Below, in pieces: positions 9,526 to 18,395 of a stretch of 64,000 nucleotides of DNA. Position 1 is the first letter of the stretch, and each line of letters starts with the position of its first letter. This DNA comes from Sphingobacteriales bacterium. Lineage in GTDB: Bacteria; Bacteroidota; Bacteroidia; Chitinophagales; JADIYW01. The stretch is taken from contig JADJYT010000007.1 of NCBI GenBank assembly GCA_016719635.1, forward strand, positions 1 to 64,000, given 5' to 3'. Below the pieces are notes generated by a model. That model searched no databases, had not been told where the DNA came from, and saw only the letters and a list, made by a program, of their open reading frames with translations. The position numbers and the translations under genes are program-made.

Positions 9526-9888
9526 CCTGTTAATTGTTTCATCAATTTCTTCCAGAACCCAATTAATTTGATTTAAAACGAAGGCATTATCAAACCTTAT
9601 AACAGTAATACCTAAACTCCTTAAGCGTTCATCCCTGATTTTATCCCGCACAATTGCGTTTTCATAAGTGTGAATAATGCCATCTAATTCTATTGCCAAC
9701 ATGATCTCACAACAATAAAAGTCTATGATATAATTATCAATTGGTTTCTGACGATGGAAGTCATAGCCCATCCGCTGCTTTCCTTTCAGATAATGCCACA
9801 ATCTGATTTCACTTTTAGTGGAATTATTTCTCAGTTGTCTTGCAAACTCTTTTAGTCTGGGATTGTATGGAATAATGATTCGCCTCAT
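9511..9888 (-). CDS. DUF559 / Vsr-like endonuclease-domain protein
   Basis: This 125-residue protein is a DUF559 domain and little else. It starts MRRIIIPYNPRLKEFARQLR and then has TKSEIRLWHYLKGKQ, the core YIIDFYCCEIMLAIELDG (candidate metal-binding residues D56, E67 and D69) and a C-terminal LGITVIRFDN. The fold belongs to the PD-(D/E)XK/Vsr superfamily, which includes the very-short-patch repair nuclease, but DUF559 proteins have no well-established reaction. The ATG at 9888 was chosen because the family begins with the MRRIIIPYNP-type motif; an in-frame start at 9957 is possible. The gene lies between two direct repeats and is unrelated to the glycan genes around it, which suggests a small mobile unit. 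Confidence 0.82.
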   Translation of the reverse strand: MRRIIIPYNPRLKEFARQLRNNSTKSEIRLWHYLKGKQRMGYDFHRQKPIDNYIIDFYCCEIMLAIELDGIIHTYENAIVRDKIRDERLRSLGITVIRFDNAFVLNQINWVLEEIDETINRLINQ

Positions 9889-9968
9889 ATCAATATAGAG
9901 ACAGAAAGCGGAGAATTTCCATAAAATTTCTCTGACTTTTTTTAAACTCTTTCTCACGGCAGTCGAGA

Positions 9969-10043
9969 CACTCCCCTTAATCCACTCTCAAGAGGGGAGG
10001 TTGGGCCGTGCGTTTCCCCTCCTCAGAGGGGGTTAGGGGTGGG
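9969..10043. repeat. GC-rich direct repeat, copy B, bordering DUF559
   Basis: This is the second copy of the ~75-bp unit at 9436-9510, in the same orientation. It shares CTCTCAAGAGGGGAGG, TTGGGC and a closing GGGGTGGG. It lies upstream of the DUF559 start and 8 bases from the 3' end of the GT4 gene. The copies differ at scattered positions, so they are not an assembly echo. Confidence 0.85.
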
Positions 10044-10050
10044 TAAAAGA

Positions 10051-11259
10051 CTACTTCTTCAACAACTCCTGATAGATTTCCATATACCGGTCCGCCATGA
10101 TTTTCACGTCATATTTCATCTTGGTAGCAGCACTGATTTCCGCACGATTGTAAAAGCCGGCACTGTGCGGATGTGACAGGATATGCGCCTTTACTTCCTC
10201 CACGGAAAATCCGTCTGCCAGTAATCCATTCGTATCGTTTATGATATCTTTCATGCCGCCGGCATTGTTGCTGATAACAGGCGTACCGCAGAACAGCGAT
10301 TCGAGCACCACATTCGGAAAGTTATCTTCCTCCGACGGGATTAAGAAATAATCTGCAGCGGCATAATAGAGGTTCAGTTTTTCCAGGGAGTTGATTCTGC
10401 CTGCAAAGGAGATGTTGCCGGTTTGTTCATCGGAATTGCCGCCGCCGATGGCAATAAGGCGGATGTTCTGTCCCGATAACTCCTGTGCCAGTTGTTGAAT
10501 TAAATCGAATCGTTTGCGTCTCGTCTCCAGCCGTTCGCAAACAAAAAGCAGTATGCAGGTATCCTGCGGAAGTCCCAGCTGCTGCCTTGCTTCAGAGGGT
10601 TCTATGTACTTCAGCCTTTCCGTATCGATACCGTAGGGAATGTGATGGTAGGTAAAGTGCTGAATCAGCGAACGATTTTTGGCTTCTTCCAGCAGCCATA
10701 CCGACGGAGATACGATATGAATGGGATACTGGAAATGACGGACGATAGACGATTTGATCTCCATGAATTTACGGTCTATCGCGGCCATCTGGGGGTTGTT
10801 CCGCTGGTCGGTTGGATAGTTGAAACAACCCATAAACGGACTGACATCGTGTATGGTCCAGACGATAGGTTTTTTAACTTTTTTAAAAAAAGCAGGATAA
10901 TTGATGATACGCGGAATCCAGTGCAGGTTGATGATGTCTGCATCCCGAACCGCCGGCAGCGATTCGATGGTGTAATCACTGTAAGGCGTTCCCAGGTATT
11001 CACATTTCGGCTGGTATTTTTTCAGCAGCCGCTCGCGAATATGCCCGGCGGCCAATGGTATTCCTGCCTTATTGCTCATCCGTTGAAAGAATGTGGGATG
11101 TTTGAACGGGATGGGAATGCTGTTTTCGACCGGAATAGGGTCGTTGCTGATGCAGATGAATGAGGAATGAACACCCCTTCGGAGCAGCTCCTCATGCAGG
11201 CGGATACAGGCAACGGCGGCACCTCCTCCCGGAAATGTATTGATATGTACAACCTTCAT
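10051..11259 (-). CDS. Glycosyltransferase family 4 (GT-B)
   Basis: This 402-residue GT-B enzyme begins MKVVHINTFPGGGAAVACIRL, with the glycine-rich acceptor-domain loop. The segment ILLFVCERLETRRKRFDL opens the C-terminal donor domain. The E-x7-E-type motif is PSEEDNFPNVVLESLFCG, followed by PVISNNAGGMKDII. These features fit a nucleotide-sugar-dependent transferase acting in the cytoplasm on a lipid-linked glycan. The gene is intact and transcribed alone from the 111-bp divergent region at 11260-11370. Its 3' end is 8 bases from repeat copy B of the DUF559 unit. The donor sugar is unknown. Confidence 0.88.
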   Translation of the reverse strand: MKVVHINTFPGGGAAVACIRLHEELLRRGVHSSFICISNDPIPVENSIPIPFKHPTFFQRMSNKAGIPLAAGHIRERLLKKYQPKCEYLGTPYSDYTIESLPAVRDADIINLHWIPRIINYPAFFKKVKKPIVWTIHDVSPFMGCFNYPTDQRNNPQMAAIDRKFMEIKSSIVRHFQYPIHIVSPSVWLLEEAKNRSLIQHFTYHHIPYGIDTERLKYIEPSEARQQLGLPQDTCILLFVCERLETRRKRFDLIQQLAQELSGQNIRLIAIGGGNSDEQTGNISFAGRINSLEKLNLYYAAADYFLIPSEEDNFPNVVLESLFCGTPVISNNAGGMKDIINDTNGLLADGFSVEEVKAHILSHPHSAGFYNRAEISAATKMKYDVKIMADRYMEIYQELLKK

Positions 11260-11370
11260 CTCTTGGCGCTCAAAGATAGAAAAAAGAAACAGCTATCTGA
11301 ATGAACAAAAAAAGTGCAAATACGCTTACATTTGCCTCGTATTTATTGCCTGGCCATCTAATTCCTTTTT

Positions 11371-12315
11371 GTGCATACACCGGTATTGTTGCTATTGTTT
11401 AACCGCCCCGATTACGCAGAAGTTCTTTTAAAGAGAATGGAGAGCATTCCCGTTTCCGCCGTATACATTGCTATTGACGGTCCCAGGCTTTCCCATCCGG
11501 ATGATGCCCGTCAGATTGGGCTGGTGAAAAAACGGGTGGAGGAAACCCGTTTCCGGACAACAAAAATATATACGCTGTATCAGCCGGAAAACCTGGGTTG
11601 CCGCCATGGTGTGAAAGCGGCGCTTGACTGGTTTTTCAGCAAGGAAGAACGTGGTATTGTGCTCGAAGATGACTGTATCCCCGATGCCAGCTTCTTCCCG
11701 TTTTGCGACACCCTGCTTGAAAAGTATGCCCAGGACGAGAGGGTGTTTGCAATCTCAGGAGATAACTTTTTACTGGATGCAGTGAAGATTCCGGAGAGCT
11801 ATTATTTTTCCAAATATTTTCATTCCTGGGGCTGGGCGTCGTGGAGGCGTTCCTGGGAAAAATATGATTTTGAGATGAAGACATTTCCCGATTTTATCGG
11901 GAAAAACAAGATAGATTTTTATCCCTGTTCAGAGGCGGAAAAATCCCATTGGACAGCCTTTTATAAAGACATGCGCCAGCGCCTGGACACTATTAATTCC
12001 TGGGCATATCCGTTCTGTTACAGTGTGCTGAACGAACAGGCCGTCTGTATTGCTCCGTCAAAAAATCTGGTGTATAATATCGGCTTTGAGGGATCTGCCA
12101 CCCATACCAAACAGGCTCCGTACTGGTACCATTATGTGAAAACGGAACCGGTAACGATTACCAGTCACCCGGGTGTGGTTGCCGTCAACCAGGTGGCAGA
12201 CCAGGCGGATTTTGATTTTACGGTAAGGCGTATGTATTCCCCGCCCTATATAAAAAGGATAAGGCTAAAGATCCGGCAGCTGATGGGCACGCTGAATATT
12301 AGCCATAAAGATTAA
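11371..12315 (+). CDS. GT-A type glycosyltransferase (paralog of the 6321-7259 gene)
   Basis: This 314-residue protein starts at GTG and opens HTPVLLLLFNRPDYAEVL. It contains VYIAIDGPR near residue 31, NLGCRHGVKAAL near 73, an acidic GIVLEDDCIPD near 95 and HSWGWASWRRSW, the same ordered landmarks as the paralog at 6321-7259. The GTG is the only start that keeps the whole conserved N-terminus. A possible -7 element, TACATTTG, lies at 11327-11334. The gene precedes the Wzm/Wzt exporter genes by about 110 bases. It is a predicted nucleotide-sugar transferase with unknown donor. Confidence 0.8.
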   Translation: MHTPVLLLLFNRPDYAEVLLKRMESIPVSAVYIAIDGPRLSHPDDARQIGLVKKRVEETRFRTTKIYTLYQPENLGCRHGVKAALDWFFSKEERGIVLEDDCIPDASFFPFCDTLLEKYAQDERVFAISGDNFLLDAVKIPESYYFSKYFHSWGWASWRRSWEKYDFEMKTFPDFIGKNKIDFYPCSEAEKSHWTAFYKDMRQRLDTINSWAYPFCYSVLNEQAVCIAPSKNLVYNIGFEGSATHTKQAPYWYHYVKTEPVTITSHPGVVAVNQVADQADFDFTVRRMYSPPYIKRIRLKIRQLMGTLNISHKD

Positions 12316-12347
12316 AAGCCAAATTTTAGCAGTCGCCAAAAAATAGT

Positions 12348-12355
12348 TACCTTTG
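12348..12355 (+). promoter_or_regulatory. Probable -7 promoter element before wzm
   Basis: TACCTTTG matches the Bacteroidota -7 consensus TAnnTTTG. It lies 70 bases before the permease ATG at 12425, in the only sizeable gap of the 11371-19129 run. It is a candidate start point for the exporter operon. No convincing -33 element was seen, so confidence is limited. Confidence 0.4.
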
Positions 12356-12424
12356 GAGATATCTTTGTTTTGTAATACTGTCTATTCTTTAAAACACAAA
12401 AGCCTGTATTTAGTATAATTAACC

Positions 12425-13276
12425 ATGCAAGAAGAAAACTGGTCATATACCATCCGCAGCCATCATGCATTTTCTTTCCGCTCTTTAAAAGAAGTATGGC
12501 AGTATCGTGATTTGTTGTTCAAATTTGTAAAGCGCGATATTGTTACCAACTACAAACAGACCATTCTGGGGCCGTTGTGGTTTTTTATACAGCCGATACT
12601 GACCACCCTGATGTTTATCATCGTGTTCAATCGGGTGGCGAAACTCTCCACGGATGAAATACCGCCGGTATTGTTTTATTTATCGGGTGTAACGGCCTGG
12701 AATTATTTTTCGGAATGCCTGACCAAAACATCCACCACCTTTAAGGACAACGCGTATATTTTCGGGAAAGTCTATTTCCCGAGGCTGATTCTGCCGTTGT
12801 CCGTTATTGTATCCACCTTGTTGAAATTCCTGATTCAATTCGGGCTGTTTTTAGCCATCCTGGTTTATTATATCCTGACGGATTCGTTTCATCTGACCCC
12901 CGGCCTTCCCATCCTGCTGGTTCCGGTCCTGCTGCTTATGATGGCCGGGATAGCGCTGGGATCAGGTATGATTATTACCTCCCTGACGACCAAGTACCGC
13001 GATTTGTCTTTTTTAATCCAGTTCGGAGTGCAGTTGTTGATGTATGCCACTCCGGTGATTTATCCATTGTCCACGGTAATCAACAGCAAATACAGCATCT
13101 TAATTCTGGCCAATCCCATGACACCCATTATTGAGACATTCAGGGTGGCCTTTTTGGGTAAGGGGATTTTTGACTGGATGCACCTGGGATATAGTTTTCT
13201 GGCGATGCTGGTTTTGTTGATTGCAGGATTTTATTTTTTCAGTAACACGGAAAAAACGTTTACCGATACCGTCTGA
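12425..13276 (+). CDS. wzm: Polysaccharide ABC exporter permease (Wzm-like, ABC-2 type)
   Basis: This 283-residue inner-membrane protein has about six hydrophobic segments and the conserved cytoplasmic N-terminal piece VKRDIVTNYKQTILGPLWFFIQP, which is diagnostic of ABC-2 exporters of O-antigen, teichoic acid and capsule. It forms the channel through which an undecaprenyl-linked glycan crosses the inner membrane, paired with the ATPase encoded one base downstream. The presence of Wzm and Wzt means the glycan is exported as a finished chain by the ABC route and not by Wzx/Wzy. The gene is intact. Confidence 0.93.
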   Translation: MQEENWSYTIRSHHAFSFRSLKEVWQYRDLLFKFVKRDIVTNYKQTILGPLWFFIQPILTTLMFIIVFNRVAKLSTDEIPPVLFYLSGVTAWNYFSECLTKTSTTFKDNAYIFGKVYFPRLILPLSVIVSTLLKFLIQFGLFLAILVYYILTDSFHLTPGLPILLVPVLLLMMAGIALGSGMIITSLTTKYRDLSFLIQFGVQLLMYATPVIYPLSTVINSKYSILILANPMTPIIETFRVAFLGKGIFDWMHLGYSFLAMLVLLIAGFYFFSNTEKTFTDTV

Positions 13277-13277
13277 T

Positions 13278-14558
13278 ATGAGTGATACCGTCATTAAAGT
13301 TGAACACTTAAGTAAACAATACCGGCTCGGAGAAATCGGAACGGGATCGCTGAGCCACGACCTGAACCGATGGTGGCACCGTATCAGAGGCAAGGAAGAT
13401 CCCTATCTCAAAATTGGTGAAATTAATGACCGCACCCAAAAAGGGGATTCCAAATATGTGTGGGCGTTGAGAGACATCAACTTTGAAATTAAAAGAGGAG
13501 AAGTATGGGGTGTGGTCGGAAAAAATGGCGCGGGAAAATCTACCCTGCTTAAACTATTATCCCGGGTGACTTCTCCAACTACCGGGGAGATAAAGATTAA
13601 GGGACAAATGTCTTCGTTGCTGGAAGTCGGGACAGGGTTTCACGGAGAGTTGACCGGACGGGAAAACATCTTCCTGAACGGCGCCATTTTGGGCATGAAA
13701 CACAAGCAGACCGCTTCCAAACTGGATGAAATCATTGCCTTTTCCGGGGTGGAGAAATATATTGATACGCCGGTGAAACGTTATTCTTCCGGTATGTATG
13801 TTCGTCTGGCGTTTGCCGTTGCCGCCCACCTGGATACCGATATCCTGATTTTAGATGAAGTGCTTGCGGTGGGTGATGCCAGCTTTCAGCGCAAGTGCCT
13901 GGGAAAAATGAATGAGGTTTCTGCAAATGAAGGCAAGACGGTTTTATTCGTCAGCCATAATTTATCGCAGGTGCAGGGATTGTGCAAGAAAGGAATGCTG
14001 CTCGAAAACGGGCAGTTAAAGATGACGGGTGATATCAACAAGGTGGTAAGTGAATATACGATAGCGGGCAGAAAAAACAATGAGATTGACATCACCAAAA
14101 TTCCGAGAATTGGGCCTAAGGCATCCTACTTTAACATCACGAAAGTGAGCATAAAGAATCTCACGAACGAAGATGAGCAGGTCTTTACGGAAGAGGATAA
14201 GATAGTACTGGAGATTACCTTTATCAGCACACAGGCCGTCAAGGATTGTGTGATTGCTTTTACAATCTCTGATCTGCACGGAAGTACGTTAATGGACTGC
14301 CGGTCGACACAAAACTATCCGGTCATGAATGTGGAGGCCGATGTGGAGTACACGATAGCTGCTTCCTTTAATCTTCCGCTGCGCTCCGGAAATTATCAGC
14401 TAAACCTGGGTGCTGCCAGCTTTTACGGGATTCTGGAATACATACCCAGTGTGGCCAGTATAGAAATATTGCCGAAAATAAATGAAAACGAAGATGCGCT
14501 TTACAAGCCGAGTGCAGGCATAATATTGTTTTATCCTAAATGGGAATTGCTCCGATGA
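13278..14558 (+). CDS. wzt: Polysaccharide ABC exporter ATPase with C-terminal Wzt-type domain
   Basis: This is a 426-residue ATPase. Walker A is GKNGAGKS at 81-88, the signature is YSSGMYVRLAFAVAAH near 169-184, and Walker B is DILILDE at 188-194. After the ATPase domain, about 170 residues (roughly 255-426) form a beta-rich extension ending FYPKWELLR, which resembles the carbohydrate-binding domain of Wzt proteins. In E. coli O9a that domain recognises the capped chain end before export. I chose the ATG at 13278, one base after the permease stop; an upstream in-frame ATG at 13221 lies inside wzm. The stop overlaps the start of the next gene (ATGA), a methyltransferase. Confidence 0.93.
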   Translation: MSDTVIKVEHLSKQYRLGEIGTGSLSHDLNRWWHRIRGKEDPYLKIGEINDRTQKGDSKYVWALRDINFEIKRGEVWGVVGKNGAGKSTLLKLLSRVTSPTTGEIKIKGQMSSLLEVGTGFHGELTGRENIFLNGAILGMKHKQTASKLDEIIAFSGVEKYIDTPVKRYSSGMYVRLAFAVAAHLDTDILILDEVLAVGDASFQRKCLGKMNEVSANEGKTVLFVSHNLSQVQGLCKKGMLLENGQLKMTGDINKVVSEYTIAGRKNNEIDITKIPRIGPKASYFNITKVSIKNLTNEDEQVFTEEDKIVLEITFISTQAVKDCVIAFTISDLHGSTLMDCRSTQNYPVMNVEADVEYTIAASFNLPLRSGNYQLNLGAASFYGILEYIPSVASIEILPKINENEDALYKPSAGIILFYPKWELLR

Positions 14559-15388
14559 TAAAAAGATTGCTCGAAAAAATAGCTAAATGGATTGCCGGCT
14601 CTACTTTCTTATGGAAGCTGTCCACGCCGCTCATCTATCTGTCAAATCACATTCAGGCGAATAAAAAAAACAACACTCCGCAGGAAGTGGTGCTGAATCC
14701 TTTTTTAATACAGCATTTGGGAAAGCCTGTTGTAAAGAACGGTCCCTTCCAGGGAATGGCATATCCGTCTTTTCAGTCGGTGGGCAGTACGATTTTCCCG
14801 AAGATCATCGGAAGCTATGAAGCGGAATTGCATACCACCGTCGAGACATTGATTGGCCGGCGGTTTGAACATGTGTACGATGTCGGTTGTGCCGAAGGAT
14901 ATTATGCCATAGGGTTTGCATTGCGAAATCCGGAAACAAAGATATTCGCGTATGACATCAATGATACCGCCAGAACACTATGCAGACAGATGAGTGTGCT
15001 GAATCATGTAGAGGAAAGGGTGTGCATAGAAACGGCGTTTACGCAGGAAACCTTTAAACAGATTCCGCAAAGCAAAGACACCCTGATCATCTGTGATTGT
15101 GAGGGTTATGAACTGGATTTATTTACAGAATCCTGCCTGCCTTATCTGGTTCATGCCACCCTGCTGATAGAAACGCACGATTTCCTGAATCCGGAGATTT
15201 CCATTCAGCTGCAGCAGTTACTCGGGAAAAGCCATACCATTCAGCTCATTCAAAGTACCGACGATATTCTCAAAGCAAAATATTATTCCTACAGGGAGCT
15301 GGAGGGGCTGGATATCAGACAACGGAGAGAGGCAGTAAAAGAAATGCGTCCGGCCATCATGGAATGGATAGTGGCTGTTCCTAAATAA
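14555..15388 (+). CDS. SAM-dependent methyltransferase overlapping wzt
   Basis: This 277-residue protein contains VYDVGCAEGYYAIGFAL (SAM motif I) near residue 110, then IFAYDIND, and a later DTLIICDCEGYELDLF resembling the LDxEGxE motif of FkbM-like enzymes. The ATG at 14555 overlaps the wzt stop as ATGA, so the two are translationally coupled. In ABC-dependent O-antigen systems such as O8/O9a, a methyl or phospho-methyl cap stops chain growth and is read by Wzt. The tight coupling here suggests a chain-end methyltransferase, which is an inference. A role in methylating an internal sugar is the alternative. Confidence 0.75.
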   Translation: MIKRLLEKIAKWIAGSTFLWKLSTPLIYLSNHIQANKKNNTPQEVVLNPFLIQHLGKPVVKNGPFQGMAYPSFQSVGSTIFPKIIGSYEAELHTTVETLIGRRFEHVYDVGCAEGYYAIGFALRNPETKIFAYDINDTARTLCRQMSVLNHVEERVCIETAFTQETFKQIPQSKDTLIICDCEGYELDLFTESCLPYLVHATLLIETHDFLNPEISIQLQQLLGKSHTIQLIQSTDDILKAKYYSYRELEGLDIRQRREAVKEMRPAIMEWIVAVPK

Positions 15389-15397
15389 GATGATCCA

Positions 15398-16245
15398 TTG
15401 GAAAAACAGCCGATACATATTGCCATTACACTAAATGAGAAATACCTGATACCGGCCTGTGTGATGCTGACCTCCCTCCAGGAAAATAATCCTCAGCAAA
15501 CATTTCAGATTCATATCATTACGGACTTTAAGAGTATAAAATTATCGCTGCTGAAGTCGGTTATCCGCAGGTATGGAAACTCTTTTTCCGTCTATTGCCT
15601 GGATGATGCTTTTATTGACCGGATGAAACATTTTAAACTTTCCAATCATGCGCAGCTTGCCAACTATTACAGATTGTTTCTGACTGAAATACTGGACGAA
15701 AAGATTGGTAAGGTTTTGTATCTGGATGTTGACATGATTGTTCTGGGAGATGTTGCAGAAATATATGATGTCTCGTTAGACGGAAATGCGATAGCGGCGG
15801 TATCGGCAACGACATCACCCAAAGAGACGAATGCGCTGTTGAATATTCCCGCAGGATATGAATATTTTAATTCAGGAGTGCTGCTGGTGAACCTGGATTA
15901 TTTCAGGAGCGAGAGGCTGGCCGAACTGTTTACGAAATATGTTACCGCTAATGCCGAAAAATAAAATACTGGGATCAGGATGTGCTGAATGCATTGTTGT
16001 ACGACAAGAGGGTTGCGCTGAGCAAAGAATGGAATGTGGACCAGCATATTTATACGCTCCATCCTTCTCTGGATGTTAAAATCATCCATTTTACAGGAAC
16101 GCACAAACCCTGGAATATTCCCTATTGCACCCATCCGCTGAGAGCGGAATATTTTAAATACCTCCGGAAGAATCGGATGGTTTTTCTTGCGGATAAAATT
16201 TTGGAGATAAGCAAAAAAATAAAGAACAGGATATCAGGAAGATAG
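15398..16245 (+). pseudogene. Glycosyltransferase family 8, one-base frameshift
   Basis: The N-terminal 188 residues show a GT8 enzyme: HIAITLNEKYLIPACVML, the DxD motif in VLYLDVDMIVLGD, and YEYFNSGVLLVNLDYF. The frame ends AEK-stop at 15962 in an A-run (GAAAAATAAAATAC). With one more A the frame continues KIKYWDQDVLNALLY to the GT8 C-terminus IIHFTGTHKPWN and a stop at 16243-16245. The total is about 282 residues, a normal GT8 length. The start is a TTG at 15398, since no in-frame ATG fits. GT8 enzymes are retaining glucosyl- or galactosyltransferases, often acting on the lipopolysaccharide core. Without the sequencing reads it is unclear whether this is a mutation or an error. Confidence 0.8.
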
Positions 16246-16291
16246 ATAATTGATAGAAAAAGCAGGAATTGTTTAATTTAGCAGGATTTAT

Positions 16292-17362
16292 ATGGCAGCG
16301 AAAAATATTCTAATTACAGGCGGCGCGGGTTTTGTGGGTTCATCCATGGCATTATCCCTTAAGGCCAACTATCCGGAGTATCAGATTTATGTATTGGATA
16401 ATCTGAAACGAAGAGGCTCTGAACTGAATATTCCGAGGCTGAAATCAGCGGGCATCCATTTTATTCACGGTGATATCCGCAATAAGGAAGACTTTGACGG
16501 ATTGCCGAAGATAGACTGCATTCTGGAAGCCAGCGCAGAGCCTTCCGTGCTGGCCGGTATAGATTCCACACCGGATTATCTGGTGAATACCAATTTAAAC
16601 GGTACCATTAACTGCCTGAACTTTGCCACCAAAAACAAATCTGATTTCATCTTCCTGTCTACCTCGCGGATTTATCCGATTGAACGCATAGAAAGTATCG
16701 CTTATGAGGAAACGGATACGCGGTTTGAAGTAGCGGCACAGCAAACATTTACAGGGATTTCCCCAAAGGGGCTTGCAGAAGATTTCCCATTGGAAGGCTA
16801 CCGTTCCTTATACGGGACCACCAAGCTGGCTTCCGAATATTTTATCCAGGAGTATAAGCAGTTTTTCGGATTGAGGACCGTCATCAACCGTTGCGGAGTA
16901 CTGACAGGACCCTGGCAGATGGGCAAAATTGATCAGGGTGTAGTGGTGTTGTGGGTGGCCAGGCATTTCTGGAAACAACCGCTCAGCTACATAGGGTATG
17001 GAGGAAAAGGAAAGCAGGTGCGCGATATGCTGCATACCGATGATTTGTACCGCCTGATTGACTGGCAGCTGCATCACCTGGATGACATAAACGGAGAGAT
17101 TTTCAATGTGGGCGGCGGAAGAGAAATATCCGTGTCCCTGCAGGAACTGACACAGCTGTGTGAAGAAGTAAGCGGGAATAAAATTGCGATACAGGAAGTG
17201 CCGGAAAACAGAACCGCCGATATACGAATCTATTTAACCGATAATTCAAAAGTGACCGCAAGAACCGGCTGGAAACCGATTATTTCGCCCAAACAAATTA
17301 TACAGGAAGTGTACGATTGGATACAATCGAACGCGTCTCAACTGGAGTCCATTTTAAAATAA
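16292..17362 (+). CDS. NAD-dependent epimerase/dehydratase, CDP-paratose 2-epimerase-like
   Basis: This 356-residue extended short-chain dehydrogenase has the Rossmann motif GGAGFVGS at 10-17. The stretch YVLDNLKRRGSELNIPRL (33-50) is characteristic of the CDP-paratose/tyvelose 2-epimerase branch. The catalytic region is STSRIYPI with YGTTK (Y174, K178). The reference enzyme interconverts CDP-paratose and CDP-tyvelose. No CDP-glucose pathway genes are visible in the window, so the actual substrate could be another nucleotide sugar. The gene is intact and is followed 4 bases later by a GT61 gene. Confidence 0.78.
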   Translation: MAAKNILITGGAGFVGSSMALSLKANYPEYQIYVLDNLKRRGSELNIPRLKSAGIHFIHGDIRNKEDFDGLPKIDCILEASAEPSVLAGIDSTPDYLVNTNLNGTINCLNFATKNKSDFIFLSTSRIYPIERIESIAYEETDTRFEVAAQQTFTGISPKGLAEDFPLEGYRSLYGTTKLASEYFIQEYKQFFGLRTVINRCGVLTGPWQMGKIDQGVVVLWVARHFWKQPLSYIGYGGKGKQVRDMLHTDDLYRLIDWQLHHLDDINGEIFNVGGGREISVSLQELTQLCEEVSGNKIAIQEVPENRTADIRIYLTDNSKVTARTGWKPIISPKQIIQEVYDWIQSNASQLESILK

Positions 17363-17366
17363 TGCA

Positions 17367-18395
17367 TTGAAAAGAACGGTACTATATCCTGAGTTGACGA
17401 TTACCCGCAAACCGCCTCCCAATTACGAGGAGATGCATCCGCTAAAGGATACATTTATCCATTTGACAGAAACGTTCCCTGCCGTCTGCCGCCTTGAAAT
17501 CAGCAATGCTTATGTGTCGCCTTTCGGGGTGGTATATAAAAATGGCAGGGTAGTGAGGGAGTCCGTTTATTCCATGTTTAAGCCGAATTCCTTTTACCTG
17601 AGTTTTTTCAAAAAACGCCTGCTGAACAAGGTGGTGAAGGTATCCGGCGACTGCCTGATTGCGCACAATTCCTATTTTCAGAATTACTATCACTGGCTGC
17701 TGGAGGCGGTGCCAAGGCTTTATGTAATGAAAGAGGAAGCCCCTAACCTCACCCTTATATTAAATGCAGATTCGCCTGGATTTATCAAACAATATGTGGC
17801 GCTGTTTGGATTCAAGGATGTTAGTTACATTCAGGAAGATTATCTGGTGAAAGCAGAGAAGGTGATTTTCCCGGGTTATACTTCACGCGGACTGGCCATG
17901 TACGAACCCATTTTGCGGGATATGGCAAAATGGATAACCGAAAAATTTGAAGTAACGGTTCCTGCGGAAGCGACGAAGAATATTTTCATCACCCGAAAAA
18001 ATGCACGATACAGAAGGCTGCTGAATGAAGCGGAGGTGATAGACTATTTATCCGGAAAAGGATTTGAGATTGTCACACTGGAAGACCTGACGGTTAAGGA
18101 ACAGATAGCACTGTTTGTGAATGCGAGAAATGTTATCGGTACACAGGGAGCAGGCATGTCGAATATGATATATGCCGTTCACGCCAGACTTCTTGTTACC
18201 ATTATTCATGAAGAACATCCGGACGACGCTTACTTTAATCTGACCAACATGTACGGCACGGATTGTTATTATTTCCAGTGTCCGGGAGCCGGAAACTTCA
18301 GCTACAAAAACAACGATGATATTACTGCGGATATGAATAAGCTGAAGGCGGTGTGTGAAAAATATATTTTTAATTCAGAACAGAAAGAATCATGA
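17367..18395 (+). CDS. Glycosyltransferase family 61 (DUF563)
   Basis: This 342-residue protein has the GT61 landmarks: NYYHWLLEAVPRLYVMKE near residue 110, NIFITRKNARYRRLLNE near 207, the segment DYLSGKGFEIVTLEDLTVKE, and the closing GTQGAGMSNMIYA near 262 before a long C-terminal tail. GT61 members include plant xylosyltransferases and animal EOGT; bacterial members lie in glycan clusters with largely unknown donors. The start is a TTG at 17367, just after the epimerase stop, and the 3' end overlaps the next gene by ATGA. It is predicted to be cytoplasmic or membrane-associated. Confidence 0.82.
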   Translation: MKRTVLYPELTITRKPPPNYEEMHPLKDTFIHLTETFPAVCRLEISNAYVSPFGVVYKNGRVVRESVYSMFKPNSFYLSFFKKRLLNKVVKVSGDCLIAHNSYFQNYYHWLLEAVPRLYVMKEEAPNLTLILNADSPGFIKQYVALFGFKDVSYIQEDYLVKAEKVIFPGYTSRGLAMYEPILRDMAKWITEKFEVTVPAEATKNIFITRKNARYRRLLNEAEVIDYLSGKGFEIVTLEDLTVKEQIALFVNARNVIGTQGAGMSNMIYAVHARLLVTIIHEEHPDDAYFNLTNMYGTDCYYFQCPGAGNFSYKNNDDITADMNKLKAVCEKYIFNSEQKES

